The notes beneath the pieces are model-generated. The model was not told the origin of the DNA, ran no database searches, and saw nothing but the letters and a program-made list of their open reading frames with translations. Below are positions 5,517-5,928 of a stretch of 5,928 bases of DNA, piece by piece; positions within the stretch are counted from its first letter, which is position 1; each line of letters opens with the position of its first letter. A program made the translations under genes and the position numbers. The stretch is from Marinilabiliales bacterium (GTDB taxonomy: Bacteria > Bacteroidota > Bacteroidia > Bacteroidales > F082), in the NCBI GenBank assembly GCA_002869465.1, contig PKSW01000020.1, forward strand, positions 1 through 5,928. The letters run 5' to 3'.

Positions 5517-5693
5517 TTATTTTGCCACATAAAAACAGCGTTTAGGTGATTCGATCAAGCCTTCTGTTTTAAGTGTTTTGATGACTTTATCAACTTCCTT
5601 TTTATCGAGACCACTTCTTTCAGCAATTTCCCCGCCTTTGAGCGGTTGGTGAGATTTTCTCAATGTATCAAGTACTTTGTCTTTAGACTCCAT
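5517..5693 (-). CDS. Small stand-alone winged-helix DNA-binding protein (58 aa)
   Basis: An ATG at 5693 opens 58 codons ending in TAA at 5519-5517. The protein reads as a complete minimal winged helix: helix 1 KDKVLDTLRKS (4-14), a short turn HQPLKGGEIAERSG where helix 2 starts at GGEIAERS (20-27), the recognition helix DKKEVDKVIKTLKTEG (30-45), and a two-strand wing LIESPKRCFYVAK (46-58). A high share of Lys and Glu, with basic residues on helix 3 and in the wing, suits DNA or RNA binding. It starts 17 bp after the DUF1015 gene and is followed by a terminator, so it is the last gene of that operon. No ligand-binding domain is present. Its target is unknown; autoregulation of the upstream operon is one possibility. 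It could also be a domain used in protein contacts rather than in DNA binding. Confidence 0.82.
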   Translation of the reverse strand: MESKDKVLDTLRKSHQPLKGGEIAERSGLDKKEVDKVIKTLKTEGLIESPKRCFYVAK

Positions 5694-5710
5694 TCATTTG
5701 AAAATTTATA

Positions 5711-5928
5711 TTAGTCCAATTCATGCACCACCAAACCAGACCTTAATTTGGGTTCGAACCAGGTGGTTTTAGGTGGCATGATCATGTCGTTATCAGCAAT
5801 GTCGATTAGCTGTTGCATGCTCACTGGATACAGGCCAAATGCTACTTTCATTTCACCGCTATCCAGACGTTTCTTTAACTCACCCAATCCACGGATACCT
5901 CCTACGAAATCAATACGTTTTGAACGTC
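5711..5928 (-). CDS. DUF1015 family protein (C-terminal 71 residues only)
   Basis: The frame is open from the window edge to the TAA at 5713-5711; the N-terminus lies outside. The visible part matches the end of DUF1015 proteins: KRIDFVGGIRGLGELKKRLD (3-22), MKVAFGLYPVSMQQLIDIAD (26-45), then the signature IMPPKTTWFEPKLRSGLVVH (49-68). DUF1015 proteins are usually about 400 residues and have no established biochemical function. In Bacteroidota the gene commonly lies beside the serine biosynthesis genes serC and serA; whether that holds here cannot be seen. The 58-aa winged-helix gene follows after 17 bp. Confidence 0.9.
   Translation of the reverse strand, partial: RSKRIDFVGGIRGLGELKKRLDSGEMKVAFGLYPVSMQQLIDIADNDMIMPPKTTWFEPKLRSGLVVHELD

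Overview
The window looks like a piece of a chromosome, or metagenome-assembled genome, from the phylum Bacteroidota. It is AT-rich, A-rich leaders stand where Shine-Dalgarno sites would be, and one secreted protein ends in a type IX secretion (T9SS) sorting domain. An ECF sigma factor is also coupled to a membrane-anchored protein with a PorT-like beta-barrel. Every gene I can support lies on the minus strand, so reading order runs from high to low coordinates.

Layout in transcription order: (1) 5928-5517 holds the C-terminus of a DUF1015 protein, then a 58-aa stand-alone winged-helix protein 17 bp downstream; a hairpin terminator at 5467-5498 closes this unit. (2) 5382-3486 holds an ECF sigma-70 factor without any ATG start. 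It overlaps by 14 bp a protein with a cytoplasmic N-terminus, one inner-membrane helix, a long periplasmic linker and an outer-membrane-type beta-barrel. An in-frame amber codon at 3906-3908 cuts that reading frame in the middle of the barrel, and the remaining 139 codons stay open in the same frame. (3) 3397-1193 holds a 734-aa secreted protein with four PKD domains and a T9SS type A tail, closed by a terminator at 1083-1113. (4) 1031-1 holds a Rid-family protein lacking the canonical catalytic arginine, followed 15 bp later by a secreted DUF1028 protein that runs off the window edge.

The most interesting reading is that units 2 and 3 form one envelope-signalling module. A 13-bp box (AGGCAACCAWTTA, one difference between copies) lies upstream of both the sigma gene and the PKD gene, each time 16 bp before an AT-rich -10-like stretch. 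This suggests that the sigma factor controls itself, its barrel partner and a cell-surface PKD protein. The premature amber codon means the module may be decaying in this strain, read through at low level, or affected by a sequencing error. This cannot be settled from the window alone.
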